DNA of 64,000 nt from Brevibacillus sedimenti (GTDB taxonomy: Bacteria; Bacillota; Bacilli; Brevibacillales; Brevibacillaceae), in the NCBI RefSeq assembly GCF_020923495.1, contig NZ_CP064048.1, forward strand, positions 2,533,501 to 2,597,500, written 5' to 3'. The position numbers and the translations under genes are program-made. This document shows, one piece after another, positions 48,953-58,308 of this stretch. The notes below the pieces were generated by a model, which was given only the letters and a program-made list of their open reading frames with translations, was not told the origin of the DNA and searched no databases. Each line of letters starts with the position of its first letter. The stretch's first letter is position 1.

Positions 48953-49600
48953 TTGGTCATCGAGCTTACCAAACGCCAAGAGCAGATCTTACAGATCGTT
49001 AAGGATGAAGGACCGATTACCGGCGAACAGATCGCAGAGCGGCTCAACCTGACCAGGGCCACGCTGCGTCCCGACCTGTCAATCCTTACGATGTCCGGTT
49101 ATTTAGAAGCCAGACCTCGTGTCGGTTATTTTTATGCAGGCAGACCTGCCGGCTCGGTCATAAGTGAACGGCTTCACAAGCTTCTCGTCAATGACTACAA
49201 GGCGATGCCCATCGTTGTTTCCGAATCGGCTTCCGCCTACGACGCGATCGTCACACTGTTTCTGGAAGACGTAGGCACGCTGTTCGTCGTCAACCAGAAA
49301 GGCTATCTGGCTGGTGTTCTCTCCCGCAAGGACCTGCTGCGCGCTTCGCTCGGCAACAAATCGCTGGAAGACGTGCCGGTCGGGATCATCATGACCCGCA
49401 TGCCGAACATTGTTACCTGTCAGCCGGAGGACACCCTGTATTCGGCCGCCAAAAAGTTGATCGACTTTCAGATCGACTCGCTGCCCGTTGTCCGTCCCGC
49501 CGAGGGAGAGGACAGCCGAAATTACGAGCTGGTGGGCAGGGTGACGAAGACGACGATCGCCAAGGCGTTTGTGGAATTGGGCAGCGAATCGAAAGTCTAG
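48953..49600 (+). CDS. ccpN: Catabolite control repressor CcpN
   Basis: 215 residues. N-terminal winged helix (KRQEQILQIVKDEGPITG, AERLNLTRATLRPDLSIL) followed by two CBS domains. In B. subtilis CcpN represses gapB, pckA and the sr1 RNA gene during glycolysis. TTG 48953 is the only in-frame start that keeps the full domain; a G6 run abuts it. The ccpN-yqfL pair is conserved. Confidence 0.94.
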   Translation: MVIELTKRQEQILQIVKDEGPITGEQIAERLNLTRATLRPDLSILTMSGYLEARPRVGYFYAGRPAGSVISERLHKLLVNDYKAMPIVVSESASAYDAIVTLFLEDVGTLFVVNQKGYLAGVLSRKDLLRASLGNKSLEDVPVGIIMTRMPNIVTCQPEDTLYSAAKKLIDFQIDSLPVVRPAEGEDSRNYELVGRVTKTTIAKAFVELGSESKV

Positions 49601-49617
49601 GAGGAGAAGCGATACAC

Positions 49618-50448
49618 ATGGTTCAACAAGCACAGCTCATCTATGTCGTCTCTGATTCCATAGGCGAAACCGCCGAGCTGGTCGTCCGTGCAGCGGCCAG
49701 CCAGTTCGACCGTTTCGCGATCGACGTGTACAAGTACCCCTATATAGAAGACAAGGAATCCATCGACGAAATCATCGCTTCGGCCAAGGAATCGAAAGCG
49801 ATGATCGTTTTTACGTTGGTGGTGCCCGAACTGAAGGCGTACATTTTGGAACAGGCCGCCTTGCACGCCATTCCTATCGTCGATGTAATGGGGCCGCTGA
49901 TGAACTCCCTGCAGGTGATGCTCAACGAGCCGCCGATTGGCAAACCGGGTCTGGTTCGCCGCCTGGACGAGGAGTATTTTCGCAAGGTGGACGCCATTGA
50001 GTTTGCCGTCAAGTACGACGACGGCCGTGACCCGCGCGGACTTTTGCGCGCTGACGTGGTGCTGATCGGCGTTTCCCGCACGTCGAAGACGCCGCTCTCG
50101 ATGTACCTGGCCAACAAACGGCTGAAGGTGGCCAACGTACCGCTCGTGCCGGAAGTGGAACCGCCGGAGGAACTGTTCCAACTCCCGCCGGAGCGCTGTG
50201 TCGGGCTGACGATCAACCCCGAGCAGCTGAACAGCATCCGCACCGAGCGCCTGAAGGCCTTGGGCCTGACCGCACAGGCCAACTACGCCAATCTGGAACG
50301 GATCAACGAAGAACTGGCGTATTCGCAGCGGATCATGAAGCGGATTGGCTGCCCGGTGATTGACGTCTCCAACAAGGCTGTGGAGGAGACGGCCAACATC
50401 ATCCTGGAAATCATTCGCAAAAACAAGCTGCGTGGCGAAAAGAAGTAG
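49618..50448 (+). CDS. yqfL: Pyruvate phosphate dikinase regulatory protein (YqfL)
   Basis: 276 residues. VVSDSIGETAELV at the N-terminus and the P-loop-like GVSRTSKTPLSMYLA. The family carries both kinase and phosphorylase activity that switches PPDK or PEP synthase by threonine phosphorylation; in B. subtilis YqfL supports CcpN. ATG 49618 with AGGAGGAG upstream. Confidence 0.94.
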   Translation: MVQQAQLIYVVSDSIGETAELVVRAAASQFDRFAIDVYKYPYIEDKESIDEIIASAKESKAMIVFTLVVPELKAYILEQAALHAIPIVDVMGPLMNSLQVMLNEPPIGKPGLVRRLDEEYFRKVDAIEFAVKYDDGRDPRGLLRADVVLIGVSRTSKTPLSMYLANKRLKVANVPLVPEVEPPEELFQLPPERCVGLTINPEQLNSIRTERLKALGLTAQANYANLERINEELAYSQRIMKRIGCPVIDVSNKAVEETANIILEIIRKNKLRGEKK

Positions 50449-50528
50449 AAGAAAAAAAGGGTTTTGGCGTTTCTTGTAGAAGAATAGATAGCCGTCCTTC
50501 CTTTTTGAATGCGGCTGCGCGGCGTTTA

Positions 50529-50557
50529 TTGTCTGCGGAAATGTGGAAAAGTAGAAA
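50529..50557 (+). promoter_or_regulatory. Possible promoter of dnaG-sigA
   Basis: TTGTCT (50529-50534), 17 bp, TAGAAA (50552-50557), about 85 bp before dnaG. Both boxes are partial matches. Confidence 0.35.
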
Positions 50558-50641
50558 AGAGTGCATTTCCCAGCAGGAAAATGACGAATTTTGACGAACT
50601 AAATATCCTCATTGTGCGATTCTCTAAAAAGGTGGAAAGAC

Positions 50642-52522
50642 ATGGCTGGTCCCTATTCAGCTGATTTTGTGAACCGAGTCCGTGCCGCTGTGGATATCGT
50701 GGACGTGGTGGGAGAATACGTTCAGCTCCGGAAAAGTGGGCGGTCGTTCGTCGGTCTGTGTCCGTTCCACTCGGAAAAGACACCCTCCTTCAACGTCAAC
50801 GCGGAGCGACAGTTTTTTCATTGCTTTGGCTGTGGGGCAGGCGGAGATGTCTTTTCCTTTTTAATGAAGATGGAGCAGTTGACCTTCCCCGAAGCGCTGC
50901 ACAAGCTGGCGGAACGCGCAGGGATTGAACTGCCCATGACGCACGCCAAGGAGGATGACGATCCGCCGGAGAATCGGGCCAAGCAGGCGATGCTTTCGGC
51001 CCACCAATTGGTCGGCAAACTGTACCATTACGTCCTGACGGAAACGCCCTACGGAAAGGAAGCGATGACCTATCTGTCGAAGCGCGGCCTTTCGCCGCAG
51101 ACCATTGCGGATTTTCAGATCGGATTCGCGCCCGATTCGTGGGATTTCGTCACGCAGTTTCTGCAAAAGCGCGGCTTTTCCCTGGACCAGATGGTGGAAG
51201 CGGGGCTCTTGGTCAAGAGTGAAACAGGCAACATCTTTGACCGCTTTCGCGGACGGATCATGTTCCCCATCCACGATTCGCAGGGAAACATCATCGGTTT
51301 TGGCGGCCGGCTGCTGGAAACCGCTTCTGCATCCAGGCAGCAGGCCAAACAGCCCAAGTACCTAAACAGCCCGGAAAGTCCGCTGTTCAACAAGAGCGCC
51401 AACTTGTTCAATCTGCACCGGGCCCGTCCTTTCATGCGAAAGCGAAAGCAGGCGCTGCTGTTTGAGGGCTACGTCGATGTCGTCTCGGCATGGCAGGCCG
51501 GTTTTCACCAGGGCATTGCCACACTGGGGACCGCACTGACCGAGCAGCAGGCGCGGATCATCCGCCGCAACGTGGAACAGGTCGTCCTCTGCTACGATGG
51601 AGACGCTGCCGGCCAGGAGGCGACGGCCAAGGCGATTCACATCCTGCAGGAGGCCGGACTGATCGTGCGGGTGGCACCGCTGCCGCAGGGAACAGACCCC
51701 GACGATTACATCCGCCAGCACGGCCCGGAGGCGTTTTCGCAGCAGGTGCTGCTGCAGGCGATGCCGGTGACCGCGTTTCGCTTGAAACATTTGCGCGCCA
51801 GCCACGTAATACAGGATGAGACAGACCAGGCGCGGTTCATCGAAAAGGCGCTTGCCATCGTCATCGAACTGAACAGCCCGGTAGAGCGGGACTTGTATTT
51901 GCGGCAGTTGGCGGAAGAATACTCAATCTCGCTTGACACGCTCAAGTGGGAGGCCCGTCGGCTGTACAAACAGCAAAAAAATAACAGCCACAGGGATAAA
52001 GTATCGCCAGCATGGAATAATAGTATAAATAATGGAAAAGTTACGCGCGCAAAAACACTGCCGCCCGCTTACCATACGGCCGAGCGCATGCTGCTGTACT
52101 ACATGATGCGAAACCGGCACATTGCAGAACGCGTCCAGACAGAGTGCAATGCCTCTTTTCAGGTGGATGAACACGACGCGCTGGCTGCCTATCTGTACGC
52201 TTACTTCGCAGAAGGACATCCGGAAGACCCTGGACAGTTTATCCATTACCTGCAAGATGAATCGTTAAAGCAATTAGCCTCGGGATTGGCGATGATGGAG
52301 TGTAAAGAAGAGGTATCTGATCAAGAGATCGGGGACTACATCAAGCAAGTGAATCACTACCCGAAGCGCGCCGAGCTGGAGCGACTGCGGGAAGAACAAC
52401 GCAGCCTGCACCTCCAAGCCTCCTCCGCAGACAGCGAGGAAGCGCGCAGAGAACTGGAAATTCAAGCAGCCGTCATAGGGATGAAGATTCTTGAATTGGA
52501 AAATGCTTTAAAGGAAGGGTAG
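50642..52522 (+). CDS. dnaG: DNA primase
   Basis: 626 residues. N-terminal CHC2 zinc finger (CPFHSEKTPSF, HCFGCG). The TOPRIM core has LLFEGYVDVVSAW and CYDGDAAGQEA. The C-terminus interacts with the helicase DnaB/C. It makes RNA primers for replication. ATG 50642 is used; the yqxD gene that precedes dnaG in B. subtilis is absent, with a 190-bp gap after yqfL instead. Confidence 0.97.
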   Translation: MAGPYSADFVNRVRAAVDIVDVVGEYVQLRKSGRSFVGLCPFHSEKTPSFNVNAERQFFHCFGCGAGGDVFSFLMKMEQLTFPEALHKLAERAGIELPMTHAKEDDDPPENRAKQAMLSAHQLVGKLYHYVLTETPYGKEAMTYLSKRGLSPQTIADFQIGFAPDSWDFVTQFLQKRGFSLDQMVEAGLLVKSETGNIFDRFRGRIMFPIHDSQGNIIGFGGRLLETASASRQQAKQPKYLNSPESPLFNKSANLFNLHRARPFMRKRKQALLFEGYVDVVSAWQAGFHQGIATLGTALTEQQARIIRRNVEQVVLCYDGDAAGQEATAKAIHILQEAGLIVRVAPLPQGTDPDDYIRQHGPEAFSQQVLLQAMPVTAFRLKHLRASHVIQDETDQARFIEKALAIVIELNSPVERDLYLRQLAEEYSISLDTLKWEARRLYKQQKNNSHRDKVSPAWNNSINNGKVTRAKTLPPAYHTAERMLLYYMMRNRHIAERVQTECNASFQVDEHDALAAYLYAYFAEGHPEDPGQFIHYLQDESLKQLASGLAMMECKEEVSDQEIGDYIKQVNHYPKRAELERLREEQRSLHLQASSADSEEARRELEIQAAVIGMKILELENALKEG

Positions 52523-52556
52523 CATCCGATCATTCCCGGGGAAGGAGGGATAGTAG

Positions 52557-53681
52557 ATGAACAAACAAAACATCACGTCAGACTTGGAAGCAGCGTCCAT
52601 TGAACAAGTGAAGGAACAGTTGGTCGAGTTGGGTAAAAAACGCGGTGCGCTGTCATACAAGGAAATCATGGAACGCCTCTCCGGATTTGAGCAGGACTCG
52701 GACCAAATGGATGAGTTCTTTGAATATCTGAGCGATCAGGGAATCGAGCTGAACAACGACAGCGATGACGACGACGATGTGGACGATTTGATCATGAAAG
52801 ACGAGGACACCGAAGAGTTCGACTTCGACGATCTCTCCGTACCACCCGGAATTAAGATCAACGACCCTGTACGCATGTATCTGAAGGAAATCGGTCGTGT
52901 TCCTCTGCTTTCCGCCGAAGAGGAGATCAAACTGGCACAGCGAATCGAGCAGGGGGATGAGGAGGCCAAGCGGCGTCTGGCGGAAGCCAACCTGCGCCTG
53001 GTGGTATCCATCGCCAAGCGTTACGTCGGTCGCGGCATGTTGTTCCTCGACCTGATCCAGGAAGGTAACATGGGCTTGATCAAAGCCGTTGAGAAATTCG
53101 ACTACCGCAAGGGATACAAGTTCAGCACCTACGCGACCTGGTGGATTCGCCAAGCCATCACCCGCGCCATTGCCGACCAGGCGCGCACGATCCGCATTCC
53201 GGTTCACATGGTGGAGACCATCAACAAGCTGATTCGCGTATCCCGCCAACTGCTGCAGGAACTGGGACGAGAGCCGCTGCCGGAAGAGATCGCGGAAAAA
53301 ATGGATCTGACGCCGGAAAAAGTGCGGGAGATCATGAAGATCGCACAAGAACCGGTGTCGCTGGAAACGCCGATCGGCGAGGAAGACGACTCCCATCTGG
53401 GCGACTTTATCGAAGACCAGGATGCGCTGGAACCGTCTGACGCAGCCGCTTACGAACTCTTGAAAGAGCAATTGGAAGACGTGCTGGATACGCTGACCGA
53501 TCGCGAAGAAAACGTGCTTCGTCTGCGTTTTGGCTTGGATGACGGTCGCACCCGCACGCTGGAAGAAGTAGGAAAGGTGTTTGGCGTGACCCGTGAGCGG
53601 ATTCGCCAGATCGAAGCGAAAGCCCTGCGCAAACTTCGCCATCCGAGCCGCAGCAAACGCTTAAAAGATTTCCTCGAATAA
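52557..53681 (+). CDS. sigA: RNA polymerase primary sigma factor SigA (RpoD)
   Basis: 374 residues with regions 1.1 through 4.2. [38 protein letters not shown] (2.4) and [20 protein letters not shown] (4.2) are diagnostic. It follows dnaG by 34 bp in the macromolecular-synthesis operon. ATG 52557 with AAGGAGGG upstream. Confidence 0.99.
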   Translation: MNKQNITSDLEAASIEQVKEQLVELGKKRGALSYKEIMERLSGFEQDSDQMDEFFEYLSDQGIELNNDSDDDDDVDDLIMKDEDTEEFDFDDLSVPPGIKINDPVRMYLKEIGRVPLLSAEEEIKLAQRIEQGDEEAKRRLAEANLRLVVSIAKRYVGRGMLFLDLIQEGNMGLIKAVEKFDYRKGYKFSTYATWWIRQAITRAIADQARTIRIPVHMVETINKLIRVSRQLLQELGREPLPEEIAEKMDLTPEKVREIMKIAQEPVSLETPIGEEDDSHLGDFIEDQDALEPSDAAAYELLKEQLEDVLDTLTDREENVLRLRFGLDDGRTRTLEEVGKVFGVTRERIRQIEAKALRKLRHPSRSKRLKDFLE

Positions 53682-53700
53682 CCGATATAGGTAGTAAGTG

Positions 53701-53734
53701 GCCTACGTGAAGCCGGCGTAGGCTTTTCTTTTTC
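53701..53734 (+). terminator. Terminator after dnaG-sigA
   Basis: GCCTACG and CGTAGGC with a 9-nt loop, then TTTTCTTTTT. Confidence 0.8.
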
Positions 53735-53812
53735 CAACGGGCAAACGATACGCGCCCACGGCTGCTGCAGTTTGCCCTCCACCATAGTACCTGTCGTGAG
53801 GAGGGGCTCGCG

Positions 53813-54718
53813 TTGGACGATCGGCGCAAACGCATCATCATCGCCGAGATCGAAAACTGGCGGCGCAACAACCTGCTGCCTGAACATTACTGCATCTTCT
53901 TGTTGAATCTGTACACCGAAGGAGATCGTCCGCCAACTCCTGCTGCCGTTGGCAAAGAAGGAGAGAAGGGAACAGGATCTGCTTCGGCGTCTGCGGGAGG
54001 GACGAAAACAACGCGGCCGTACGTGTCCGGGAGCAACCATCCCGTATCGGGGAAGATGATCCTGGCCTGGCTGTTGGGCGCCTGCCTGCTTGCAGGAATG
54101 ATCTTACTTGCTTTCCATTTTAACCGTTTCACCCCCTTAATGCAAATTGCCATCTTTACCTTTTTTGTGGTTCTCTTCTATATACTGGCATTCGTTTTCC
54201 GTCGGTCTGCCACACCTTTGCCCCATCTGTTGCTGGGGCTGTCGTCCCTGTTGCTGATTTTCGGCGGGGTCTACATCCTGAATCAGTGGGAAGGGTCACT
54301 TTCGCTCCTGCTCGCGTACCTCGCCGTCGTCTGTCTGCTGTGGTGCGCCAGCGCGTTTCTGTTCGGTTATGAGTATCTGCTGTACTGCGGGCTGATCGGA
54401 CTTAGCCTGGTGTATGGAGTGGCCACGCTTGAGCGGGTGGGGACAGGGTATGCCTGGTGGCGGGCGGAACTGTACTGGGTGCCGATTGCCTGCCTGATGA
54501 CCGGGTTCGGATTTTTGCTGCACGGCCGTCAACCGAAGTGGGCAGGCGTTCTCGCCGTCTGCGGCATGATCATCTGGTTTGGCGCGGAGATTCAGTCCCT
54601 CTACATCCCACAGGCTCGGCAGGACGTCATCCAGCTCCTGCTGTTTGTCAAAGTATTCGCAAGTTCCGTGCTGTTTTTTCTGACGCGGTCCTACTGGTTT
54701 CAGTGGCTCAGACTGTAG
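53813..54718 (+). CDS. Uncharacterised polytopic membrane protein
   Basis: 301 residues. A soluble N-terminus of about 75 residues (ENWRRNNLLPEHYCIFLLNL, then a Ser/Gly/Thr-rich linker) precedes about eight hydrophobic helices. TTG 53813 has GAGGAGGGG upstream. It occupies the place of cccA (cytochrome c550) in B. subtilis but is not a cytochrome (no CxxCH). I do not recognise the family. Confidence 0.8.
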   Translation: MDDRRKRIIIAEIENWRRNNLLPEHYCIFLLNLYTEGDRPPTPAAVGKEGEKGTGSASASAGGTKTTRPYVSGSNHPVSGKMILAWLLGACLLAGMILLAFHFNRFTPLMQIAIFTFFVVLFYILAFVFRRSATPLPHLLLGLSSLLLIFGGVYILNQWEGSLSLLLAYLAVVCLLWCASAFLFGYEYLLYCGLIGLSLVYGVATLERVGTGYAWWRAELYWVPIACLMTGFGFLLHGRQPKWAGVLAVCGMIIWFGAEIQSLYIPQARQDVIQLLLFVKVFASSVLFFLTRSYWFQWLRL

Positions 54719-54785
54719 AGCCTGCTTGGCCGGTGGACAAAAAAGGTGTACGATTGGGCTACATGCAACGTGCGAGGTGAAGTGT

Positions 54786-54950
54786 GTGGATACCAAATGG
54801 CGGGTATTGCTATTCATCGTGTTGGCCGCCGTGTTCTTCGGCGTCGAGACGTTTGCCAAAGTGGTCAACGTTCCGACCTATAATATTGGATACATTCTGG
54901 GCATTCTCTCGTTCATGGCGGGAATTGTTATCGGGGCGCGCAGGCGGTGA
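54786..54950 (+). CDS. Small two-helix membrane protein
   Basis: 54 residues. Two hydrophobic helices, VLLFIVLAAVFFGV and IGYILGILSFMAGIVIG, and a basic end GARRR. GTG 54786 has GAGGTGA upstream. It follows the previous membrane gene by 67 bp. Its last codons form part of the terminator hairpin. Unknown function. Confidence 0.7.
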   Translation: MDTKWRVLLFIVLAAVFFGVETFAKVVNVPTYNIGYILGILSFMAGIVIGARRR

Positions 54951-54963
54951 GCGCGCTTTTTTT
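54936..54963 (+). terminator. Terminator overlapping the small membrane gene
   Basis: GCGCGC-(9 nt)-GCGCGC then TTTTTTT; the stop codon at 54948-54950 lies in the loop. Confidence 0.85.
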
Positions 54964-55019
54964 GTTTTCTCGATCAATACTTTTCTGAAAAAACATACAC
55001 ATCCGACAGTTTGCTGATG

Positions 55020-55055
55020 TATAATGGAGATACCATCTGAACAAACGCTCAGTCA
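55020..55055 (+). promoter_or_regulatory. Promoter and possible TetR-type operator of the acyl-CoA dehydrogenase gene
   Basis: TATAAT at 55020-55025 without a convincing -35. Thirteen bases later an 18-bp imperfect palindrome (TGAACAAACGCTCAGTCA, 55038-55055) covers the transcript start. Fatty-acid and acyl-CoA regulators of the TetR class bind TGA-n12-TCA-like sites; the link here is only a resemblance. Confidence 0.35.
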
Positions 55056-55111
55056 GAATGGGTGACATCTTGATGATCGAGTAAAAATCGCTTGCAAGGA
55101 GGCGGACAACC

Positions 55112-56251
55112 ATGCACTTTGACCTGACGGAAGAACAGCGGATGCTAAAAAGCATGATCCGTTCGTTCGCCGATGAAGTAGTGGCACCGGGAGCGGATGA
55201 GCGGGATCGCACCAAGACGTTTCCCGTTGAGATTTTCAAGCAGCTGGCCGAGCTGAATCTGCTCGGGCTGCCGTTTCCAGAGGAGTACGGCGGTGCGGGG
55301 GCGGATACGGTCAGCTTTGCCATTGTCGTCGAAGAACTGAGCCGTGCGTGCGGTTCGACCGGGATCACCTATTCGGCCCACATCTCGCTGGGCGGGGCGC
55401 CGCTCGCCCTGTTTGGCACGGAAGCGCAAAAGCAGAAGTACCTGACGAAAATCTGCTCCGGCGAGAGCTTGGGCGCCTTTGGCCTGACGGAGCCGAACGC
55501 CGGTTCGGACGCGGGCGGCACGAAAACGACTGCCGTGCGGGACGGCGACGGGTGGCTGATCAACGGGTCGAAGTGCTTCATTACCAATGCCTCGTACGCC
55601 CAATTTGTCGCGCTGACGGCCGTCACAGACAAAGAAAAAGGCTCGCGGGGTATCACCGCGTTTATTGTACCGACGGATTCGCCCGGCTTCACGGTGCTGG
55701 CCAACTACGAAAAACTGGGTCTGCATAGCTCCAACACGACGGAGCTGATTTTGGAAAACGTTCGCGTGCCGGACGAAAACATCCTCGGCAAGCAGGGCGA
55801 GGGCTTCAAGCAGTTCCTGATCACGCTGGACGGCGGGCGCATCGGGATCGGCGCGATGGCTGTCGGTATCGCCCAGGCGGCGTACGACAAGGCGTTGGAG
55901 TACGCCCGGCAGCGGACGGCATTCGGTCAGTCCATTTCCAAGTTCCAAGCCATCCAGCACAAGCTGGCGGACATGGCGATGCAGATCGAATTGGCCCGCA
56001 ATATGGTGTACAAGGCTGCCTGGCTGAAAGACAGCGGCCGAAAGTTCACCAAGGAAGCGGCGATGGCAAAGCTGTACGCGTCGGAAGTGGCGATGGCCGT
56101 CACCCATCAGGCAATCCAGATCCACGGCGGCTACGGGTATATGCGGGAATACCAGGTGGAGCGTTTCTTCCGCGACGCCCGTCTGCTGGAAATCGGCGAA
56201 GGCACTTCGGAAATCCTGCGAAATGTGATCGCCCGAGAAATCGGCTGTTAA
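55112..56251 (+). CDS. Acyl-CoA dehydrogenase
   Basis: 379 residues, FAD-dependent. AFGLTEPNAGSDAGGTKT and WLINGSKCFITNA in the middle domain. The C-terminal domain has RTAFGQSISKFQAIQHKLADM and IHGGYGYMREYQVERFFRDA. LEIGEGTSEI carries the catalytic Glu in the position used by short/butyryl-CoA dehydrogenases. ATG 55112 follows AAGGAGG. It is a single-gene unit, so chain-length preference cannot be told from neighbours. Confidence 0.95.
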   Translation: MHFDLTEEQRMLKSMIRSFADEVVAPGADERDRTKTFPVEIFKQLAELNLLGLPFPEEYGGAGADTVSFAIVVEELSRACGSTGITYSAHISLGGAPLALFGTEAQKQKYLTKICSGESLGAFGLTEPNAGSDAGGTKTTAVRDGDGWLINGSKCFITNASYAQFVALTAVTDKEKGSRGITAFIVPTDSPGFTVLANYEKLGLHSSNTTELILENVRVPDENILGKQGEGFKQFLITLDGGRIGIGAMAVGIAQAAYDKALEYARQRTAFGQSISKFQAIQHKLADMAMQIELARNMVYKAAWLKDSGRKFTKEAAMAKLYASEVAMAVTHQAIQIHGGYGYMREYQVERFFRDARLLEIGEGTSEILRNVIAREIGC

Positions 56252-56269
56252 TGGAGTGGCGAACGTGTT

Positions 56270-56298
56270 CCCTGCCTTGTCAAAAGGCGGGGTTTTTT
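56270..56298 (+). terminator. Terminator after the acyl-CoA dehydrogenase gene
   Basis: CCCTGCCTT and AAGGCGGGG, 9 bp with one wobble, then TTTTTT. Confidence 0.85.
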
Positions 56299-56312
56299 CG
56301 TGCTTTTTTGCA

Positions 56313-56342
56313 TTGGGCAATCTTGGAGAAATAGGGTAGAAT
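56313..56342 (+). promoter_or_regulatory. Possible promoter of trmK-yqfO
   Basis: TTGGGC (56313-56318), 18 bp, TAGAAT (56337-56342), 27 bp before trmK. Confidence 0.45.
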
Positions 56343-56369
56343 AAAGGACATGGAAGGTGAAGAACAGGT

Positions 56370-57107
56370 ATGACATCATCATTAATCATTTCCAAGCGGC
56401 TTGAGACGATTGCCCGCTATTGTCCGCAGGGAGTCCGCGTTGCCGACATCGGTTCGGACCACGCGTTACTGGCTTCTTATTTGCTTGTGCGGGGCATCGC
56501 TTCGTTCGTGATCGCCGGAGAGCTGAACGAAGGTCCGTATCAAGCGGCTCTCCGGCAAATCCAGACGCTGGCGTTGCGGGACCGTGCGTCGGTGCGCAAG
56601 GGTGACGGGCTGTCGGTCCTTCGCCCGGGCGAAGTGGACGCAGTCTGCATCGCCGGCATGGGCGGTCAATTGATTGTCTCGATACTCACAGCCGGGACTG
56701 ACAAGCTGGAGGGAGTCCAGCGCCTGATCCTGCAGCCCAATGTGGGAGAAGAACTCGTCCGCCGCTGGCTGCTGGAAAACGGTTGGCAGCTGGTGGCGGA
56801 ATCCATTTTGGAAGAAGACGGCATCATCTACGAAATCCTTGTGGCGGAGCGGGGCGAGCCGGTCAAGCCGTACGAAGGGAAGGAGCGCAGCCGGGACGAA
56901 CTGCTGCGCATCGGTCCGTTCCTGTGGGAGGAAAAGTCGCCGATCCTCCTGAAAAAGTGGCAGCAGGAGCGGGACAAGTGGCAGCGGGTGCTGTCCCAAC
57001 TGCAGCGGTCGCGCAAGCCGGAGGCGGCGGAACGGACCCGGCAGATCGAAGCAGAACTGGAATGGTTAGACGAGGTGATCGCATGTTTGCACACGGACAA
57101 ACCGTAA
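56370..57107 (+). CDS. trmK: tRNA (adenine22-N1)-methyltransferase TrmK
   Basis: 245 residues. SAM motif [16 protein letters not shown], then [14 protein letters not shown] and [16 protein letters not shown] (the NPPY-like position). A C-terminal coiled coil spans about 185-240. It methylates A22 of tRNAs. It overlaps yqfO by 25 bp. Confidence 0.95.
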   Translation: MTSSLIISKRLETIARYCPQGVRVADIGSDHALLASYLLVRGIASFVIAGELNEGPYQAALRQIQTLALRDRASVRKGDGLSVLRPGEVDAVCIAGMGGQLIVSILTAGTDKLEGVQRLILQPNVGEELVRRWLLENGWQLVAESILEEDGIIYEILVAERGEPVKPYEGKERSRDELLRIGPFLWEEKSPILLKKWQQERDKWQRVLSQLQRSRKPEAAERTRQIEAELEWLDEVIACLHTDKP

Positions 57108-58198
57108 TCCAATACGTGGAGCAGTTGGCCCCCAAAGCGCTGGCGGTGGAAGGGGACAAGATTGGCCTGCACGTCGGGACGTTGAACAAGCAGGTAAAAA
57201 AAGTGATGGTGGCCCTTGACGTGCTGGAGGAGGTCGTCGACGAAGCCATCTCCGAAAAAGTGGATCTGATCGTTGCCCACCACGCGGTGATTTACCGGCC
57301 GCTCAAGCACTTGCGCACGGATCTGGCCGCCGGGCGGGTCTTTGAAAAACTCTTGAAACACGACATCGCCGTCTATACGGCACACACCAACCTGGACGCT
57401 GCCGCCGGCGGATTGAACGACTGGCTGGCCGAAGCGATCGGTCTGAGCGATGTGGAGGTGCTGGACGTCAGCTATCAGGAGCCGTTGAAAAAGCTGGTCG
57501 TCTACGTCCCGCTTTCCCATCGGGACGCGGTGTTTCAGGCCGTATCCGAGGCAGGAGCCGGTTGGGTCGGCAACTACAGTCACTGTTCGTTTCAGGTGGA
57601 AGGAACGGGAACGTTTTTGCCGCGGGAGGGAACCAATCCCCACATCGGCCAGCAGGGTACGCTGGAGCGGGTGGAAGAAGTCCGGCTGGAGACAGTAATG
57701 CCGGCTTCCCGTCAGGCAGCCGTGATCAAGGCGATGCTGGCCGCCCATCCGTACGAAGAGGTTGCCTACGACGTAATTCCGCTGGAGGCGTCCGGCACCC
57801 GGTTGGGTATTGGCCGAATCGGCAAGCTGACGCAGCCCGTGACACTGCGTGAGCTGGCGGAGCAGATCAAGGAGCGTTTCTCGCTTACCGGCGTTCGTGT
57901 CGTCGGCGATCTGGACGCCCCTGTGCGCAAAGTGGCCGTGGTTGGCGGGGATGGCAGCTCGTTTGTGTCCAAAGCCATTTTTCGCGGAGCCGACGTGTTC
58001 GTGACGGGCGATATCGGCTATCATACTGCTCACGACGCGCAGGCGGAGGGGCTGTTTATCATAGACGCCGGCCACAACATTGAAAAAATCATGAAAGAGA
58101 AGCTGGCTTCCTATCTGGCGGAAAAATTAAAAGCAAACGGCTACCAGACGGAAGTATTTCCTTCCTCCGTACACACGGATCCGTTCCAATTTGTATAG
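57083..58198 (+). CDS. yqfO: Nif3-like dinuclear metal-center protein (YqfO)
   Basis: 371 residues. Metal ligands in [25 protein letters not shown] and, at the C-terminus, [12 protein letters not shown] and [10 protein letters not shown]. The central insertion (about 120-225) resembles the PII-like domain of YqfO/CutA type. GTP cyclohydrolase I type 2/Nif3 family; biochemical role unsettled. ATG 57083 has GAGGTGA upstream. Confidence 0.94.
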   Translation: MFAHGQTVIQYVEQLAPKALAVEGDKIGLHVGTLNKQVKKVMVALDVLEEVVDEAISEKVDLIVAHHAVIYRPLKHLRTDLAAGRVFEKLLKHDIAVYTAHTNLDAAAGGLNDWLAEAIGLSDVEVLDVSYQEPLKKLVVYVPLSHRDAVFQAVSEAGAGWVGNYSHCSFQVEGTGTFLPREGTNPHIGQQGTLERVEEVRLETVMPASRQAAVIKAMLAAHPYEEVAYDVIPLEASGTRLGIGRIGKLTQPVTLRELAEQIKERFSLTGVRVVGDLDAPVRKVAVVGGDGSSFVSKAIFRGADVFVTGDIGYHTAHDAQAEGLFIIDAGHNIEKIMKEKLASYLAEKLKANGYQTEVFPSSVHTDPFQFV

Positions 58199-58308
58199 GC
58201 AGGCCGCGCGCGCCCGCCGACAGGCGGAAAGCCGGCTGTTTGACCGCAGGCGGAGCGCCGATACGGCTTGCGGAAGGTGCGTGTGAGTAAAACGATAGGG
58301 GGATTTTT

